Part shown: piece by piece, positions 61,363 to 64,000 of the stretch
How the letters are laid out: every line of letters starts with the position of its first letter
How positions within the stretch are numbered: the stretch's first letter is position 1
NCBI GenBank assembly: GCA_902984215.1
Contig: CADWAF010000943.1
Coordinates: 1-64,000, forward strand
Length of the DNA: 64,000 nt
Reading direction: 5' to 3'
Origin: Willaertia magna
Taxonomy: Eukaryota > Heterolobosea > Eutetramitea > Acrasida > Naegleriidae
Made by a program: the position numbers and the translations under genes
The notes under the pieces: model-generated
Seen by the model: only the letters and a program-made list of their open reading frames with translations
What the model was told of the DNA's origin: nothing
The model's database searches: none

Positions 61363-62969
61363 ATGGACTTAGCTTCAGCCTTGCATAACCAGCGTTACTT
61401 TAATTATTATGATAAAACGGGAATTAGTCCCTCCTTAGATTTCATTTCAATAACTAATACTGTTATCAATAATGTAACAAATAATGGTACCGACAGTAAT
61501 GTAACCCATTCAGACATTACAGGATTTTTGTTTTTAACTTCATTTTCAGCAACACTGGAAATGGTAATTGAATGTGCTATTGGATTTTTATTATTTTACT
61601 TTAAAATTTTAAATTCAGATGGAGTACAATTATTGTCAAAGTTAGTTTTTTATGTTTTCACACCTGCACTATTTCTGTTTGCAATGGCCAAAGCAGCAAA
61701 TCTTGAATTATTAAAAACTGTTTGGATTTTAATTCCAATGGGTATTATTATTACAGTTATTGGTAATTTTTTGTCACAATTTGCTTTCTTTAAAGGATTT
61801 TGGAAGAATAGAATGTCTAAAATACAAAGGAATGCTTTAATTGCATCAACAACGTTTTGGAATGGTCAAAATTTCCCTTTGGTTTTTCTTGCTGCAATTG
61901 CTCAAACTGCAGGCAATGGTGCTTTATGGAACATTCCAATTGTTAAGGCTCATGATTTATTTATTGCTTATATTAATATAAGTACCTTACTACCAACTGT
62001 TATATTTTGGAGTTATGGTTTAGAATTATTTAGTCCTCCAGATGACAATATAGACAATGATAAACAATTAAAGAATAGTGATTCATTGGAAAATAATAAG
62101 ATTGAATTATTAGATAATGAGAGTCAAGAATCATTAAAGGAATTAGAAGAAGGAGAACAACAATTGCCTCATGAAATCCAACAACCTAAAAAGTCTTTGA
62201 TAGTTAAAATAAGGGAAAACAAATTTTATAAAAAGTTTATATTTTTATTGAAAAAGACATTAATTTATAATCCACCAATTATTTCAATGATTTTGGGTAT
62301 AATTATTGGATTTATTACTCCTTTAAAGAATTTTTTAATTGAACACCCACCAATTGTAGTATCATCTATCAGTCACATTTTAACTTTATTTTCAACTGCA
62401 TTATTTCCAACAAGTATGATTATTTTAGGGGCAAATGTAGCAATGACTGTTTTTTCTGAAAAGAAAGATGGAACTAAAGGTGAAGAGGAAATAAAGAACC
62501 AACAAGAGGAAGAGAAACAATCCTTTTTACATAAAGTTAAATCTAAATTAACCTTAAAGAACGTAATTGATTTCTTTAGGAATAAGGCAGTAAGATTTAA
62601 TCATCCTATTGGTTTGGCAATCGCTGTTACAATTAAATTAATTATCATGCCTGTAATGGCTGTTGGTATTATCTATTTGTGTAAAATTTTAGGAGTCATG
62701 GAGAAAGATGATCCAATGATAATACTAGTGATGTTAATACACTTTGCAGCTCCAGTAAGTATAATTTATTAATTATGATATTTATTATTTTATTATAGAT
62801 GGCAATGGCTACAACTACATTAGCCAGTTTAAATAATGACAATGGTCAAAATGAAGTTTGTGAGTTATTACTCTATCATTACATACTATCACCAGTAACA
62901 CTATCTTTGTTTACTTGGTGGTATTTAAATTTAACATGTGTTTGGACAGAAGGTGTTTGTATTCAATGA
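61363..62969 (+). CDS. Auxin-efflux-carrier (AEC/PILS)-like membrane transporter, two exons
   Basis: Exon 1 is 61363-62754 and exon 2 is 62799-62969, with a 44-nt intron, giving 520 residues. An N-terminal extracytoplasmic stretch with N-glycosylation sites precedes the membrane-transport fold: FSATLEMVIECAIGFLLFYF, LVFYVFTPALFLFAMA, TTFWNGQNFPLVFL and, in the C-terminal half, NPPIISMILGIIIG, TALFPTSMIILGA and IHFAAPMAMATTTLA. A charged hydrophilic loop (about 225-295) separates two bundles of about five helices. Related plant proteins (PIN/PILS) and yeast homologues sit in the ER or plasma membrane and may move organic anions; no substrate is evident. The end overlaps the convergent gene by 7 bp. 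Confidence 0.85.
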
Positions 62970-64000
62970 TTAATTTGTTCATGGTCCATTAAACCACAAT
63001 TTTGATTTACGTATTGAAATGAATTATTATTATTATAGCCTGTCATAACATTAATTGGCTTAGTTTCTTCAACAAATCTATCTCCAAATAACTGATTCAA
63101 ACTAGGCAACCTATTTTCATTTGTATTTGCTATACCTGTTGAACCATTCATATTTACACCTGCAAGTATCTGGTTATGTGACACTGATTTCATAAACTTT
63201 GGTTTTTGTGTTATTGAGGTATTCTGCTGTACATTAGGTACTACAATTTGGGGTGATGACACTTGTAGATTTGTAAATGTAAATTCCTTTTTCTTTTGAA
63301 TGCCTGATGGTTTAGGCGATAACACAGCAGTTAAGGAAGTACTTTTCTTTAATGGTGGCCTAAATTGTGATGTTGTTGGAGACATTCTTTTAAAAATTGA
63401 TTGTTGCTCATTTAGCTCAGATAAATCACTTAAGCTACTGTTGCTACTACTACTGCTTAACGTTCCAGATTGTAAATGACGTGGAGAGCTATTAAACCCT
63501 ACACCATTATTGCTTAATGGACTGTATCCTGAATTATTATTATAATTATTATTGCTAAAAGTTTGAGGAGTATTCATTGGAGCAAACGTATATTGTGTTG
63601 CTGGAACTGATATCATTTTGGGACTTTTCATCATATTGCTGTTATTATTATTAAACAGTGGAGGAGGACTATGTGTTTGACTATTGGTATTATTCATTAT
63701 TAAAACGTTATTATGGTTGTTTGGATTATAAGGCACAAAACTGTGTTGTTGAGGATCCTGTGGTCGATCCAGTTGAAAAAAACCGAATGGAGAATCAGTT
63801 TTGGACAGTACAGCACTTGTACTTTTTGCTTTCTGTAAAGTGGGTCTTGTTCTTGTTGCTGTTGTTGTTGGTACACTTGTGTTTGTGTAAGGGTACATTT
63901 TCATAGGATTGTTAAAGTTAGGGGTTGTGTTCATCACATTATTATATTCTACAGAGGAAAATACATCACCAGCAATGCTTGTGGAATGTATTTGTGGTGG
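62963..64000 (-). CDS. Asn/Ser/Pro-rich low-complexity protein, N-terminus beyond window
   Basis: The frame ends TGA at 62965-62963 and stays open to base 64000, so the start is outside the window; candidate ATGs at 63934 and nearby are unlikely to be the true start because the frame continues upstream without a stop. The visible 345 residues are rich in Asn, Ser, Thr, Pro and Gln, with short basic Ser/Pro motifs such as KKSTSLTAVLSPKPSG, KSTSAVLSKTDSP and FMKSVSHNQILAG that look like phosphorylation sites. No folded domain is visible. It is probably a disordered regulatory or RNA-binding partner protein; no function is assigned. Confidence 0.65.
   Translation of the reverse strand, partial: PPQIHSTSIAGDVFSSVEYNNVMNTTPNFNNPMKMYPYTNTSVPTTTATRTRPTLQKAKSTSAVLSKTDSPFGFFQLDRPQDPQQHSFVPYNPNNHNNVLIMNNTNSQTHSPPPLFNNNNSNMMKSPKMISVPATQYTFAPMNTPQTFSNNNYNNNSGYSPLSNNGVGFNSSPRHLQSGTLSSSSSNSSLSDLSELNEQQSIFKRMSPTTSQFRPPLKKSTSLTAVLSPKPSGIQKKKEFTFTNLQVSSPQIVVPNVQQNTSITQKPKFMKSVSHNQILAGVNMNGSTGIANTNENRLPSLNQLFGDRFVEETKPINVMTGYNNNNSFQYVNQNCGLMDHEQINH

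Overview
This window looks like nuclear DNA of a heterolobosean amoeboflagellate, most likely Naegleria or a close relative (inference). It is AT-rich. Genes are densely packed on both strands, often with under 300 bp between them, and many have no intron. Where introns occur they are mostly about 40-100 nt with GTAAGT-like donors. Start codons usually follow an A-rich tract. Asn- and Gln-rich tracts are common. ER, endolysosomal and flagellar genes lie side by side, and a protein resembling a mitochondrial Tat subunit is encoded. All identifications come from reading translations by eye; no database search was run.

Region 1-8.5 kb: the window opens inside a LINE-type retroelement on the minus strand. 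It holds reverse transcriptase, RNase H and a zinc-finger tail in one frame broken only by three stop codons. It lies about 12 bp after the stop codon of a two-exon methyltransferase gene. Then come ER Hsp70 (BiP, with KDEL), tRNA-Asn(GUU), tRNA-Thr(AGU), a two-pass membrane protein, and a protein whose N-terminus resembles TatA/TatB. Region 8.5-19.7 kb: a small coiled-coil protein, the GTPase DRG2, a CHD1-type remodeller, a PlsC-like acyltransferase, the Fe-S scaffold IscU and a membrane-anchored SDR.

Region 19.7-36 kb: an EGF/TIG surface protein, an NST1/FAM193-like protein, a dual-specificity phosphatase-like protein whose single intron looks like a fresh tandem duplication, the HOPS/CORVET subunit VPS11, and a Cys-rich tandem-repeat surface protein. 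Region 36-48.5 kb: a SPRY-like protein, a bacterial-type RlaP-like nucleotidyltransferase, a CFAP77-like protein, the CIA factor CIAO2, and a rearranged patch with a cyclophilin gene fragment and decayed copies of neighbouring genes. After these come a degenerate AAA-like protein, a histidine acid phosphatase and a DHX33-like helicase.

Region 48.5-64 kb: a nucleoplasmin-fold protein, then a run of likely flagellar genes (an uncharacterised protein, an LC8-type dynein light chain, an FxPxIN-repeat protein, and WDR60 of the dynein-2/IFT motor). An eight-exon mucolipin (TRPML) channel with a 13-nt microexon follows, then SPOUT1, Rab7, an auxin-efflux-carrier-like transporter and an Asn-rich protein cut by the window edge. 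VPS11, Rab7 and TRPML all belong to the late endosome/lysosome system. LC8, WDR60, the FxPxIN protein and the CFAP77-like protein point to flagellum building. Tail-to-tail neighbours repeatedly end within a few bases of each other or overlap.
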